Below, piece by piece: positions 1 to 10,749 of a DNA stretch of 64,000 nt. Each line of letters opens with the position of its first letter. The stretch's first letter is position 1. The stretch is taken from contig CM076147.1 in the NCBI GenBank assembly GCA_038025085.1, positions 3,763,501-3,827,500 of the forward strand, in the 5' to 3' direction. The translations under genes and the position numbers were made by a program. A model generated the notes under the pieces. The model saw only the letters and a program-made list of their open reading frames with translations. It did not search any database and was not told where the DNA came from. This stretch comes from Tetragonia tetragonoides (Eukaryota > Streptophyta > Magnoliopsida > Caryophyllales > Aizoaceae).

Positions 1-333
1 TCTAGAAAATCTCTCATCCAAATAAACTCCTTGCCAGCTTCAACCGCTGCCATATACTCAGATTCTGTGGTAAACAGAGCAACACACTTTTGCAATTTTG
101 ATTGCCATGAAACAGCTCCCCCTGCAATTGTCATCAAGTATCCGGAGGTAGACTTACTAGCATCAATATCACCCGACAAATCAGCATCTGTGTAGCCATC
201 TAACACAGGTTGTCCGGGACCAAAGCATAAACACACTCTAGAAGTACCTCTGAGATACCGCATGATCCACTTTACTGCTGCCCAATACTCCTTACCAGGA
301 TTAGACATGAACCTGCTAACAACCCCAATGGCT
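1..333 (-). mobile_element. Ty1/copia pol fragment (end of RT and RNase H), runs off the window
   Basis: Read on the minus strand from 333 to 1, one uninterrupted frame encodes the end of a copia reverse transcriptase and the start of its RNase H. It begins with AIGVVSRFMSNPG, passes through DGYTDADLSGD and KSTSGYLMTIAGG, and ends in TTESEYMAAVEAGKEF. These are the standard copia RNase H landmarks (the YTDAD acidic motif and the SEAEY-like motif, here SEYM). There is no start codon because the similarity begins abruptly near 333, inside the RT domain, so the element is truncated there or joined to other DNA. It continues beyond base 1. No stop or frameshift is visible in these 110 codons, so the fragment is fairly young. 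Confidence 0.88.
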
Positions 334-475
334 CCAAAAGGAGAAAACAATAAAGTGCTCACTAGCGCAACAAATAAAGTGATATACAAGTTTATGATCA
401 AAAACTTTTGACTCCAAAATGTCGATTGAATTTTGTTCCTTTTATCTTTCAGTTGGCTTTTACAGTAACAACAAA

Positions 476-695
476 GGAGAAAATGATCGAGTAGAGCGAT
501 GGTGAAATATGAATTGCTATATTGCTCTATTTATATAACGATCAATTTGAGGGAAAAACGTAAAGTTGTTCTTTAATGAGGAAAAACTCAAATTCGCATT
601 TACAAAAGAGGAGTAGTTTTTATATTCGATCAATGAACGAAGTTTAAACATTCATAGCAATTCATATTTCATCGTCGCTCTACTCATTTTCTCTT
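476..695. repeat. Foldback/MITE-like inverted repeat
   Basis: The arm at 476-520 (GGAGAAAATGATCGAGTAGA...) is nearly the exact reverse complement of 654-695, with a ~130-base AT-rich spacer. Differences are a few substitutions and a short indel. It codes for nothing and fits a small non-autonomous DNA element or foldback. No target duplication was recognised. Confidence 0.5.
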
Positions 696-703
696 TTGTA
701 TTA

Positions 704-1399
704 GTAATTAAAACAATACTCACATGGAACATTCTTAAGTTAAAGTAAGCAATTTTTTTTTCCAGTAAAGAAAAGAAATTGATTTCATATATACATACAA
801 AGTCCTTATTCTATTCAACGGAATGGTGAAGGATAGTGAGGAACGAAATGTAACAGAACGGTGCGGAATAGAACGAACAATACGGCGCGGATAATGAAAA
901 AAAATGTGAGACAAAATAAAGTACAGATTGTTGAACAAAATATCACGAAATGAAACAGAACAGAATAGAAATAAACGAAATATAACATGTAGACGTTGTG
1001 AAGAAAAGAGCCTTACGTTCCCTTTATTTTTAATAGATAAATTCAAACTTACATTCCAGACTACGTACTGGCTGACATCTTCCAAGATCATCAAAGTGAA
1101 TAAACAAGAATAAGTAAATTTATTTGGGATAGAATCTAAGCGCTCCCAACAAATACAGAGAAGCAACTGGATTATTTTCATGTGTCCATCTCAGTGTGCC
1201 TCTATATATGCACTATTCTCTAGCTAGCCTTCTAAACTCTACATACTAACTTATTCAGGCCTGTGATTTTTGTTTGAATCTAATTAATTATCTTTTAATG
1301 TGATTCGCAGACTTGCCATGTCCATCGGAGGTTTAATTTTGCCCTTTCAAAGTCAAACAAGAAGACATGGATTCGAGATCATCCCCACGTGAACTTCCC
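704..1399. other. Non-coding stretch
   Basis: No convincing gene. At 800-970 there are irregular repeats of GGAAT/GAACG/GAACAG character. The open frames on both strands there are products of this simple composition and match no protein family I recognise. Confidence 0.5.
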
Positions 1400-1585
1400 T
1401 TCATAATTCATAATGACTATCTTCTCGCATGGACTTATAGACACCTCAAGGGTTGGTCTGGACAACTAGCTAGCTGAGGGACTTAATGCTAATTAATACC
1501 CCATGTTCAAGGCGGAACTCAAATCTCCGACCTTAGTTAATTATGTGTGGATGAGTCCCTACCACTCAACCACAATCGATTCCCG
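1400..1585 (-). mobile_element. Old SINE copy (same family as at 35.2 kb)
   Basis: The sequence aligns with the SINE at 35,198-35,391 in the same orientation. The tRNA-like head lies near 1585 on the minus strand, with a decayed B-box around 1505-1530. The body (TTATAGACACCTCAAGG region) lies near 1435-1460. The poly(A) end and target duplications are not recognisable, so this is an older, eroded copy. Confidence 0.6.
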
Positions 1586-1707
1586 TCCTCCTAATTAGTT
1601 ATATAAGAGATGAGAGTGTTTGAAAAGCTTAAGTAATTCATTTACAGAGGACTGTATTTATACAAGTAGAGAAACCTACAAGTAAGATAACTAAATAATC
1701 TAATTAT

Positions 1708-1733
1708 TATATATATATATATATATATATATA
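1708..1733. repeat. (TA)n microsatellite
   Basis: An uninterrupted run of about 12 TA units. Confidence 0.9.
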
Positions 1734-1875
1734 AAGGAGGCATTTTCGGGGAGCAATGAGGCATGCCACGTAGGCGAGAATTTTAAAAGCACGCCACCTA
1801 AGCGAAGATAAAGACAAAAATTAACTGGTGTAAAACGTTTAGTACTCTTAGAATCCCTACTGTTTAGGATTCTTC

Positions 1876-2055
1876 AGCTGTGATAGACCTCTAGAGTTTT
1901 ACAAGAGTTATACTAGATATCTGTCAAATATTTGAAATCAAATATAACTTTTCTACACATCTCAAAAAATAATAACTTTTATACCATCAAATTCACATCG
2001 AAAAATACTTTAAAACGAGATGCATATACAATATGTATAAGGAACATGTAAGATC
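1876..2055. repeat. Dispersed repeat, copy 1 of 3
   Basis: The segment starts at TGATAGACCTCTAGAGTTTT and ends at AAGGAACATGTAAGAT. It recurs in the same orientation at 2440-2625 and 2815-2997. It is non-coding. The nearby motifs GCCACGTAGG and GCCACCTAAG suggest parts of a non-autonomous DNA transposon, but I cannot name the family. Confidence 0.6.
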
Positions 2056-2439
2056 GCAGGTATATGTTGGTTCCCATAAATAAGTAAAAATAATAGTAAT
2101 AATATTAACAATAAAATTAAGGCTGAAAATACAAAATAAGCAAATATCTTTAACCACCTAAGCGATATTTTTAAGAGCATGCCACATAAGAGAGAATATT
2201 AAACAATAAAATTAAAGTAACACATACTCATAACACATACTTTGAACAAAAAAAATAAAAATAAAAAGAAATAGAAATAAGAAAAGAAAAAGAAGTTTTT
2301 TCAGACGTTAGTAACTTAGTAATTAGTATACCCAAATCAATTGCCAAATAAAACTATTTTTAACATATCAATCAATATATAATATAAAGAAGTTTCACAG
2401 TAATAAAGTTTCGGATGATGAAAAAGAGAGATTGAATTG

Positions 2440-2625
2440 TGCTAAATAGTTAAGAGTTTTATTGGTGTCAAAACTACTTTATCTTTGTTTAATATTCAAA
2501 CTCGAATATAACTATCCTACAAATCTTTAAAAATAATAATATTTACACTATCATATTCGTATCGAAAAGTACTTCGAAATGAGATGCATTTATAATATGT
2601 TTACAATAAACTTGTTGTAAGATTG
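2440..2625. repeat. Dispersed repeat, copy 2 of 3 (most diverged)
   Basis: It shares with copies 1 and 3 the ordered landmarks AGAGTTTTATTGG, a CGAATATAACTATCCTAC-like block, TCGTATCGAAAAGTACTT and GAGATGCATTTATAATATG. Spacing is similar, with many substitutions. Confidence 0.5.
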
Positions 2626-2814
2626 TGTTACAATATTAATTTTAGCAGATAAATTTTAAAATATGATATTTACTAATAAAAAAAATAAAAACAACAAAAA
2701 CATATAAATTTTAACCCGTGCATCCCACAGGCGTCGCGCCACATAGGAATGTTCTAAGCAAGTAAATAAACAAAAAATAAATAAAGGTTAAGAAAATGAA
2801 ATATAGAGCTTGAG

Positions 2815-2997
2815 TTGTGATAGACCTCTAGAGTTTTATAAAACATATATTAGATCTCTGTCAAATATTTATAATATCAAATATAAAATTTTCTACATGT
2901 CTAACAAAATAATCTTTTATATCATCAGATTCGCATCGAAAAGTACCTTAAAACGATATTCATTTATAATGTGTATAAGAAACATGTAAGATTGGCT
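2815..2997. repeat. Dispersed repeat, copy 3 of 3
   Basis: It opens with the same TGATAGACCTCTAGAGTTTT as copy 1 and stays colinear to AAGAAACATGTAAGATTG. It lies just outside the left inverted-repeat boundary at 3151. Confidence 0.6.
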
Positions 2998-3150
2998 TGA
3001 AAATAAATTTTAGCAAATATATATGAAGTCAGTGCATGACACAAGTTTGATTACTATGTTGCATCACCTAAGCATTAGTCACAATTTTTTTTTTTTAACT
3101 AAAAGCAAGCCACATAAGCCACAAATATATTTTAGAATAATGAAAGATGG

Positions 3151-3290
3151 AGCATGTATGGTGGCAACCAAACAATTGTAGCCACCGTACCAAAATAAAT
3201 CTCAGCCGTTGATATTAATCTTGACTATTGATGGACTATTGATTGGATGTACCCTATAAATAACCATAAATAAATATCGGAATTGCCATA
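3151..3290 (+). repeat. Left TIR-like sequence (inverted partner at about 33.95-34.09 kb)
   Basis: From about 3155 the sequence reads TATGGTGGCAACC, then GTAGCCACC, then AAATCTCAGCCGTTGATATT. The reverse complement of 34,083 down to about 33,955 reads TATAGTGGCTACC, GTAGCCACC and GAATCTTAGCCGTCCATATC in the same order and spacing. Similarity is clear over roughly 100-130 bases and then fades. Each copy begins with a short hairpin (GGTGGCaAC...GTAGCCACC). Long inverted ends like these are typical of Mutator-like elements. No 9-bp target duplication was found. Confidence 0.55.
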
Positions 3291-3644
3291 TCTAAATCTT
3301 CAATTAAGGAAATAGAATAAATAATTTAGATTTTGATTAAAGGCTGTATTATCTTGTATGCCATTCCATGCCCCATATGCCATGGCATTTATTAAACACG
3401 ATATACACCATCATCATCTTAAAATTAATATGACTTAAAAATAAAACATATTAAATTAAACATCACATAAAAATCAAAACATGTTAAATAATATTAACGC
3501 CTTTACAAAAATATTTGCACGTACAAAATAATATTGTGCCTCTTTCACATGATCATCTTCATCACCCTCTTGAAGAACTTGGCATGTACATCCCTTATCC
3601 CCAGAAAATTAAACTTTCTAATAATTTATATTACACTTAAAATG

Positions 3645-3881
3645 ATTGTAACCATACATGATCATCGTCATCTTTAGTTCTCCTGAACTTCATATTCTTA
3701 AATTTGAAGAACTATAATGAATGGCTTAAACATTTCAGATCATGCCCAGAAAATGATTTTAACCATACATGATCATAGTCATCTTTAGTATTCCACTTGG
3801 ACTGAACTTCATATTCTTAAATTTGAAGATCTATAGTGAATGGCCTAAACATTTCAGATCATGCCCAGAAAATAATCTATG
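3645..3881 (+). repeat. Tandem duplication, ~115-bp unit, two copies
   Basis: The unit ACCATACATGATCATCGTCA through CATTTCAGATCATGCCCAG is repeated head to tail at about 3651-3761 and 3762-3881, with minor differences. It lies just inside the left inverted repeat, matching the tandem repeats inside the right end. Confidence 0.75.
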
Positions 3882-4531
3882 GATTTTAATTATTTAAACC
3901 AGTTTCAAATGTATAAACTAAAAAATAAATGGATGAAACATTTAATTTATTGTTTATCTGAAGATCTGTTTCTTAATTATCTGACAACATGAAAAATGTG
4001 ACAGAAATTTTGATATACATAATGGTAATTGTGAATCCATCGGATTCAAATAATGATGGATGAAGGTTGGTTACGATAATGACTTCACTATGAAGGATGA
4101 AAATGAAGGATGAAGATAAATGATCAATCTTGAAGAAAAGGATAGGTTAAAATAATGCCCAACCCGTTTAATTTCCCTTAGTTATTCGGGTCATAAAATA
4201 CCCACGCCCTAGGTCTTAGTCATATTATTTTCAATTTGCTTAACGCGCCTTGCGTTTCAATAGAGGCGTGCCCACCTCACGCGCAGTCATAATTATTTAC
4301 GCTGAATAAATGTATTGGTCACACCTTTTATGTTATCTTTTGGAGAAATAAATATTGTATTCTAATATCTTCTTAAGCATTTCATTTATTTTCATATTTA
4401 TATTCGTAATATAGCATAAAAGTGTACTTTTAAATTGAAGACAAATTAAACACATCGATAAATAGTTACGACCATTAATTTTAAAGATAGCAACCAACAA
4501 TACATCCAATAAAAGTGAACCGCTGAACTTT

Positions 4532-4786
4532 CTACTCGGTCAAGTTAAAAACACCATGCCAACAGAATAATTTTTTAAAAATGACATAAAGAGATTTTGA
4601 AAATTTGTTCTCCGTTCCAATATACTTCTCCCACTCTCTGCACCATGCATTGTAGCTTGTTGAACGCCTGAAATCCGCGGACTGATGCGCAATATTGTTC
4701 CAGTTCTTGCACACCATAGCAAAATTTTTTCTACTGTCAGAGTTATTTAGTTTCGGGAATACATGGAACATGAGGATGTTCTCCAT
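4532..4786 (-). CDS. Short F-box-like protein, diverged or truncated copy
   Basis: This 84-codon frame begins MENILMFHVFPKLNNSDSRK and continues NFAMVCKNWNNIAHQS and WCREWEKYI. The pattern of a hydrophobic start, PKL, then NFA..CK.W..(L/I)A matches the F-box core, whose family consensus ends in VCKxW. It also matches the three other members of the same short family in this window (7753-8127, 10,750-11,105, 20,999-21,367). The C-terminal half of the best copy (KDI..HN..Y, FVGK, GWW) is absent, since this frame ends in unrelated residues after position 56. It is therefore probably a 3'-truncated or decaying gene. F-box proteins usually bring substrates to SCF ubiquitin ligases through SKP1; whether this one can is unknown. 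Confidence 0.5.
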   Translation of the reverse strand: MENILMFHVFPKLNNSDSRKNFAMVCKNWNNIAHQSADFRRSTSYNAWCREWEKYIGTENKFSKSLYVIFKKLFCWHGVFNLTE

Positions 4787-5726
4787 TGATTCACCTTTGA
4801 TTGAGAACTAATCAGGGAGCCCTTCCGCAACAATTTTCAATTTCTTTACCATCTTTAAATGAAACTGTTGATGGACATTAGTAAGGTTATATTATATTCA
4901 TTTAAATAATGCATCTTATAATTGAAAAAATCTTAATTACTACGAGAAGGCATACCTGATATTGTTAAGAACAATAAAATATGGCGAGTAGAAACAAGAA
5001 TTGTGTTTGAATTTTGATACTTTTCATGATGATTTTATTGTGTTTTTATATTGGTAATGAACTTGTGATAATGATAAACGAAGGGTCACGTTTCATCTAC
5101 TACAGTATTGCTAAATGAAGGGTCACATCGTTTGACTGGATAAACACATAATTATTTTAAGTATTGATTTTAAAGAACATGTTCTCATTAGTCAGGATGC
5201 AACTATATACTTATAAATAATTATACGTATAGAAAAATTAATTGTATTTGCTATCGTTTTCTTTATGTGCATAATTATGAATTATTGTTTTCAAGACGAA
5301 CATATTAATTTTCAACAAGTGTAACATGGAAATTAATTTTCACAAGCACAAGACTGACATTAGAAAAGTTGTGACAGGACATTTGTAGAGTCATGACCAT
5401 GTCTTACGAAATTATTTATGACGAAAGTTGGCGTGAGCCTAATTTCTTCTGCAAAATTTGAACTAATTGTGGCCTGGATTTTCTCGATTACAGAAAATAA
5501 TCATAGCTTTTAATTTAGCACGTCAAACCAATCAGTTACATTCCATATATCAAATTGAAAATAATTAAATAAAAAAAAGTGATCCAATAGCTGCATTCTC
5601 TGTTTCTCTCAAACCGCCAACTCTCTCCATAACTTCCTTCCTTCCTAACCATCCAGAAAATAACTTCCCTTTTTCCCAGCATAAATTGAATCCGTCCTTG
5701 ACCTAATCTTCCCACTCAATATCGCC
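4787..5726. other. Non-coding stretch
   Basis: AT-rich DNA between two divergent open frames. No coding similarity or repeat structure was recognised. 5580-5726 is C-rich and could be the leader of the frame starting at 5727. Confidence 0.4.
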
Positions 5727-6203
5727 ATGGCTTCCTCTGCTTGCCCCCGCCAGGAGCATGAAATAGATTCACATGAATTTTCTCGCCTAGGATTTCCACC
5801 TTGTAATTCTGTATCCTACATGATATCAACCTCTGAACAAAAGAATCCCGTCATTATCACTTGTAGCCAGCCTGCTCCATTTGCCAAACCAAACTACAAT
5901 CTTGACGCAACTGTGTTCTTTACCCAAGACTCTATGGAGATCAGAGAATGTGTTGATTTTCAGATGTTAAGGAAGATACTCTTACATCCAGATTATGTCC
6001 CAGAACCTTTGCGCAGCCTACAAATTATGCACAAGGAACTTCTCGTTCCATCATATATCCCTCACTTCTCTGATCTTGAAAGGCACGAATTTTCTGAGAC
6101 TTGTGTCGCATACTATCTTTGGAAGATACGAAATGATGCAAAAGTGGGGGCTCCAAAACTTATTCCTCAATCTGTTGTAGACCTCCTTGACCCGCCTAAC
6201 TAA
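5727..6203 (+). CDS. Unrecognised 158-residue protein
   Basis: An open frame of 158 codons with a good plant start context (GCCATGGCT) at 5727, ending in a TAA stop at 6201-6203. I do not recognise a family. It has no signal peptide, membrane span, coiled coil or obvious metal-binding pattern. Notable pieces are CSQPAPFAKPNYNLDATVFF near residue 50 and an aromatic C-terminal part with FSETCVAYYLWKIRND near residue 130. A LINE endonuclease fragment in another frame starts within 10 bases of its stop. It may be a real small gene, the first exon of a longer one, or part of a LINE ORF1; the start context and Ser/Pro-rich N-terminus favour a real coding exon. It lies inside the inverted-repeat-bounded block. 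Confidence 0.4.
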   Translation: MASSACPRQEHEIDSHEFSRLGFPPCNSVSYMISTSEQKNPVIITCSQPAPFAKPNYNLDATVFFTQDSMEIRECVDFQMLRKILLHPDYVPEPLRSLQIMHKELLVPSYIPHFSDLERHEFSETCVAYYLWKIRNDAKVGAPKLIPQSVVDLLDPPN

Positions 6204-6211
6204 TTCCTGAA

Positions 6212-6844
6212 GTGCCTGTAGAGCCTCTGATGATGAACAGCTACCAACTCATTCGTATTATAATGAGGAGTAATACAAATGAATTGAAGGTCATTCAGAC
6301 GTCCGGACGCGCTAGGCAAATCAGGGTGTTTGCCACTTGGAAAAAAAATGTTAATGGGACCGGACGAACATCCGCCGTGGAGATCGAGTGGCCAGAGGAT
6401 TACTTTTATGACCACAAATTAAAAAGTTTAGTGGTTAAGGGGGAGGGATTGAAGCCTCGAAGGTGGGTTGAATGTCCCAAAATTTCAAAAGGCACAAACA
6501 TTGTTGTCTGGAACTGTAGGGGAATTACTAGAATTACCTTCAAAACCAACCTTGACTCCATCATCCAAGCCTACAAGCCTGAGGTTGTCATCCTTCTGGA
6601 GACAAGAGCACGCGGTAAGGACACATGGGAGATATTTAGCGTGGGGCACTTTGATAGGTACTTCCTTGTCGAACCAGTCGGGTTAACTGGTGGTATTGTA
6701 GTTCTTTGGTATTCAAACACAATGGAAGTCCACTCAAGGGACCATGGGCAAGCTCAGGCATTTCATGAAGATGTTCAGGTATTACATTCCTTTAAATCAT
6801 CCATTTACATTATTACTATGGATTACTTTGATTCATTATTCTAA
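6212..6844 (+). mobile_element. LINE fragment: start of the endonuclease/RT ORF
   Basis: The open frame contains NIVVWNCRGI near residue 93, then PEVVILLETRARG and GLTGGIVVLWYS. These are the N-terminal landmarks of the apurinic-type endonuclease domain of plant LINE ORF2 (WNCRG, ETR, GGIVVLW). The first ~90 residues (ATWKKNVNGTGRTS, EIEWPEDYFYDHK) match nothing I recognise and may be the end of ORF1 or flanking sequence. The frame stops at 6844, long before a reverse transcriptase, and no RT domain follows, so it is a truncated, non-functional fragment. Its upstream edge lies directly against the 5727-6203 frame. Confidence 0.7.
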
Positions 6845-7700
6845 TTACCTATCATCTGTAGTTACCATTAGTTTTGATGTCCTTTAAGTACTTTACGTGT
6901 GACCATCTACAAGTTTAGTTGTAGTTTCATTATTGTGCCTGCCATAATCCAAGCAATTGCATTTCTTGTTTAGTTGTGACATTTTATTCCTTTAGTTATA
7001 CCTTTACAAATTCTATTTTTTTTTATAATTGTTTTCTGGTAATTGAATGCATGTAGGCGCTAGGCGTCTGAATTGAAGATTCGGCATGGAAGGGCGGGAT
7101 TGAGGGCACTTAAACGTTGCAGCAAAGAACCTCATCTTCGTGATATAACTTTAATATTTAAACAACAGTGTGTAGGATGGATTTTAGGTCTATGGTAGTC
7201 CATGGTGTGTATAATGGATTCTAGGACACTTTTAGTCCATGATTTTTTTGGTTGTATTTTGGTATCACAATTGGTCAATTGTGATATTTTTGAACTAATT
7301 GTAATCGTATAATTATGCTATATATTTGTGAAGTTTCTAATTACATGTCCTTTAATTACTGCAGTCTGTGGTGATCATTTAGATATTTGATTGCGCTATT
7401 GATGGAAGTTGTGATATAATTTCAACTAATAGTCCATTAATTATTCTACCTTCTTAAATTTGATATGGGATTGAGATTTTAAAATCGAATTCATTTAGAG
7501 GGAAAATATATTAAAACCAATATTTTGTGGAAAAATCTATTTGATTTTAAAATTCAAAATTCATCAATTACTATCGTGAACCTATAAATAAGCATGACCT
7601 TCTCTAGGTTTAAGGTCAAGCTACTTTAATTTTCTTTGTATCATCGATTTGCATACCATAGGTACGAAGATTTATTATACAGTTTTTCAGTATTATATTT
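6845..7700. other. Non-coding stretch
   Basis: AT-rich. Apart from a short GC-richer patch at 7055-7140 (GGAAGGGCGGGATTGAGGG), which could be a remnant exon, nothing could be assigned. Confidence 0.35.
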
Positions 7701-7752
7701 ATATTTTATGCCTATCTTTTTAAAATTCAAGTTATTTGTTACACTAATTTGA

Positions 7753-8127
7753 TTGTTTGTTATTAGAAATTTTGCGGAAGTAATCGGCGTTGCGATTGCT
7801 GTGGAGATACAAACTATTTCAAATGTAGGTAGGGATGGTATTGACGACATATTGCGCTCTAATATTATCCCTAAATTGGACTACGAGAGCAAGCACAACT
7901 TTGCCCTTAGTTGCAAGCATTGGAATACTCTCGCCCACAAGGCTGAAAAACTTAGAGTTTTAAGGTGGGAGTATGATTATTGGTTTAGACAATGGGAGAA
8001 TTTCATTGCAAAGGACATTCTTGGGCACAATGCCCTCTATTTGCATTTGATGATTTCTGGCTTTGTTGGTAAGAGACCAACAGGCCTTATCCCTTACTGG
8101 GGTGAAAAAGGGTGGTGGGAGGAATGA
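7753..8127 (+). CDS. Short F-box-like protein, start unclear
   Basis: The frame encodes DGIDDILRSNIIPKLDYESK, HNFALSCKHWNTLAHKAEKL, WEYDYWFRQWENFIAKDILG, HNALYLHLMISGFVGK and finally GEKGWWEE before the stop. It aligns along its whole length with the intact minus-strand copy at 20,999-21,367 (DDIL..PKL, NF...CK.W..L, WE.FI.KDI..HN..Y, FVGK, GWW(D/E)E). The N-terminal part resembles an F-box; the C-terminal part is a family-specific tail. There is no ATG in frame upstream of the F-box. The open frame is preceded by a good acceptor (TTGTTTGTTATTAG, ending at 7765), so the start codon is probably in an upstream exon or has been lost. It may be functional or a 5'-damaged copy. Confidence 0.55.
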   Translation: MFVIRNFAEVIGVAIAVEIQTISNVGRDGIDDILRSNIIPKLDYESKHNFALSCKHWNTLAHKAEKLRVLRWEYDYWFRQWENFIAKDILGHNALYLHLMISGFVGKRPTGLIPYWGEKGWWEE

Positions 8128-8180
8128 CCATTTGTTGCGTATTTTTCGTTTAATCAATTGTATCTAACTATGATTGGTTG

Positions 8181-8283
8181 CACTTGGACATTAGGTTGGT
8201 CACGGACGACATTTCAATAATATGGAATAAATTGGGGGCACTTGGAAGATTATTTGGTCACGGATGATATTTCAATAATATGG
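8181..8283 (+). repeat. Tandem duplication of a 45-bp segment
   Basis: CACTTGGA...GGTCACGGACGACATTTCAATAATATGG at 8181-8225 recurs at 8239-8283 (58-bp period), with about seven differences. It lies just after the short F-box-like gene. Confidence 0.7.
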
Positions 8284-8952
8284 CTTTTTTTAATTTATGC
8301 ATTCTGCAAATAAATTCTAGATACGTTTTCCCTTATAGTGTTAAGTGACTTAATTAAATTGGGGAACTGAAAGTTTAAAATCCAATCACTGCATCACTAT
8401 TTGTATGTGATAGATTCAATCAATCAAATCAACAATCATGACTAAAAATACTTATTGTTGCATGTTGTAAGTTTGTTTTGCTGAACTTTCACATCCTTGG
8501 AAATTTCACCCTCCACCCTCCCATTTTTTATATTCAGCGAATCAAATTAAATATTTGTTCTTCCAAGAAGACACTTAAACCGCCATCAATATTCCATTAA
8601 ACGTGTAAATAAATAAATGACCACCTACACTGTAATCATAGATATTTTTACTTAGTCATTGGATATAAATGGTTGTGGTTAAAAAGAGGGTCTCCCCTAT
8701 ATAATAACTACCTTAAGGTCTCCCCTCATCATCCCTGTTTACCAAAAATTGCCTCATCATCCCTCCCCTCCAAAAGAAACTGCCTCTCCCTGTTTATAAA
8801 AACTGCCTCTCTTGGTTTATCAAACTGCCTCTCTCTATTTATCAAAACTACCTTATCCCTGTTTATCAAAAAAACAAACTGCCATATCCCCACCTATATA
8901 ATAACATTCTCACCCTTCACAACTACGAAGACCAAACCAGCATCATTTATCC

Positions 8953-10192
8953 ATGAATTTTAATGGAGAGTTGTACGAGATATTTACATGGCTCGCTGCC
9001 AAAGCCCTTCTCAGACTATCAATTGTAGCCAAACCTTTGTTAGATTATCTCCAAATTCCTTATTTCATTGAGAGACAATGCATGAACTCAATGAAGAAGA
9101 ATGATGTTTCATTCTTCATGGAAGAAGATGTCGTTTCTCCAAACAGATATACGGGCATAGAACTCGTTACCTTACCTGGAAACGCCTCCTCCGTTGGTAT
9201 TCCACATAGTTCCCTTGATTGGTTAACTAGCAAAAAGGGGAATTTATGGCTCTGCAAATGGGCTAGTTCTTTGCGGGGCCAAAACTTACAATGGTTCCAC
9301 TGAACTACTCCTATGTAATCCTGTAACGAGAAGATGGTTGCCCATAGCATTGGCTCCAACGGAGATTTCTGAAATGTATCATGATCGTAGTGTGAATGTC
9401 GTTCTGTTGTGCGGAGGCAGAGGTAATGAAACAAAAAAAATTTCCTTGGATTTTACGCTTTTGTTATTTGAATATTTACTTCTTGCTACTACGGGTAAGT
9501 GGATAGACACAGCCACTGTTCATGCCTTAGATGAAGAGAGTAATTGGGTTATTAAGGGGCAGGACATTCGCATGGGTTTAGATTTCCATAAACCTGTTTA
9601 TTGCACTGATGACATCCTATATCTGATGTCCGACTGTGGAAACTATATTACTGAACAATCTGACTATTATTGGCCATACATTTTTTGCTACAGTGTTTCA
9701 ATTGGTAGTTCATGGATGATGCAAATACCTGAAGAAGCTCGGGAAAATGGAGGAGTCCATCAAAAGATGGGCATTTTTGGATGGAACTTCATAGGAAGTG
9801 GAAGCGGTTCTTTTGAGTCTCTATGCCTTGTGGAATTGTCATCATCAACACCGGTCCTTAAGATTTGGGTTCACACTAATGACCAAAATGGGAAATCCTG
9901 GTCCCCCCTGACCAATGTTGATATTGGTCACCATGTTGGACTCAACGAACCAATTCCTTTCAGCATCAGTTTTATGGTTCTTGGAAAAACTTTGGTCTTT
10001 TCAGTCGCTCGCAATGTTTACTGCTATTGTTTGGAGGGCGATGATGTGGGGAAGGAACAAAGGATATGCGAAATTAATAATTCAGGCGACTACGTACACT
10101 TCACACCCTACTCTTGTACTCTTCGCCCTTGTCGCAAGGACACCACAACAGCAGCACACCAGATGACGACCTTGGACTATCAGTGGTTATGA
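8953..10192 (+). pseudogene. F-box / F-box-associated-type gene, copy A (one frameshift)
   Basis: It starts at ATG 8953 with NGELYEIFTWLAAKALLRLS, an F-box-like N-terminus (LPAKSLLRF pattern), followed by DYLQIPYFIE and NSMKKNDVSFFMEEDV. Near 9250 an extra base compared with copy B (19 against 18 nt between matching codons) throws the frame. In the shifted frame SANGLVLCGAKTYNG leads into CNPVTRRWLPIAL, the standard first strand of plant F-box-associated domains. That frame is then open from 9338 to 10192 and ends in TLRPCRKDTTTAAHQMTTLD. Total length would be about 413 codons, normal for this class. Copy B at 22,278-23,481 is about 60% similar by eye and is also broken. Alternatively, the insertion could be a sequencing error, in which case the gene is intact. 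Confidence 0.7.
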
Positions 10193-10219
10193 ATTGTATT
10201 CCTCCTAGTGATATGAATT

Positions 10220-10302
10220 GTATTTCTTAAACTACTGTTTTAATTATGTATTTCTTAAACTACTGTTTTAGTTCCGTATTTCTTAAACTACTGTTTTTGT
10301 TC
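10220..10302 (+). repeat. Three tandem 28-bp units
   Basis: GTATTTCTTAAACTACTGTT is repeated three times at a 28-bp period just after the stop of F-box copy A. Confidence 0.85.
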
Positions 10303-10500
10303 CTATGAATTGTATGCAATCTATTTTAGACTTACTTGAACTTCTCTTTATTATAAATGTCCTTTAATACATATTTTTGTGTTGTCTATTTTCAATGTAT
10401 ATTGGTAGCATGACATCTACACAAGTTTTACAACACTAAGTATAACCGTTTCGGTAGTAAACGATGACCAATTCTTAACTCCATAAAACATATGGAAAAA

Positions 10501-10645
10501 TGACTATGTTCTTATTTTTTGTGACCATTAACCATGCTTAACTACGTATAACGTTTTTCGAAATAGATCATGACCAAATTTGTAACTGCATAACACATTT
10601 TGCAAAAATCACTATGTTCTTATTTTTTGTGACCATTAACCATGT
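10501..10645 (+). repeat. Direct repeat of 36 bp, 108-bp spacing
   Basis: ACTATGTTCTTATTTTTTGT plus GACCATTAACCATG occurs at 10,503-10,536 and again at 10,611-10,644 with no visible mismatch. Confidence 0.85.
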
Positions 10646-10749
10646 TACAAGTTACATTTCTACCTCCAGAATAACGATATTCCAAAAATCATTCAAAAGA
10701 ACACTTAGAAGGCTAAACTTGATCATCTTCGTTGGACTTTATCTTCCTT

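Noticed and set aside
735..1181. 148-codon minus-strand frame
   Set aside because: Falls in irregular GAACGG/GGAAT repeats; composition is low-complexity and no family pattern is present.
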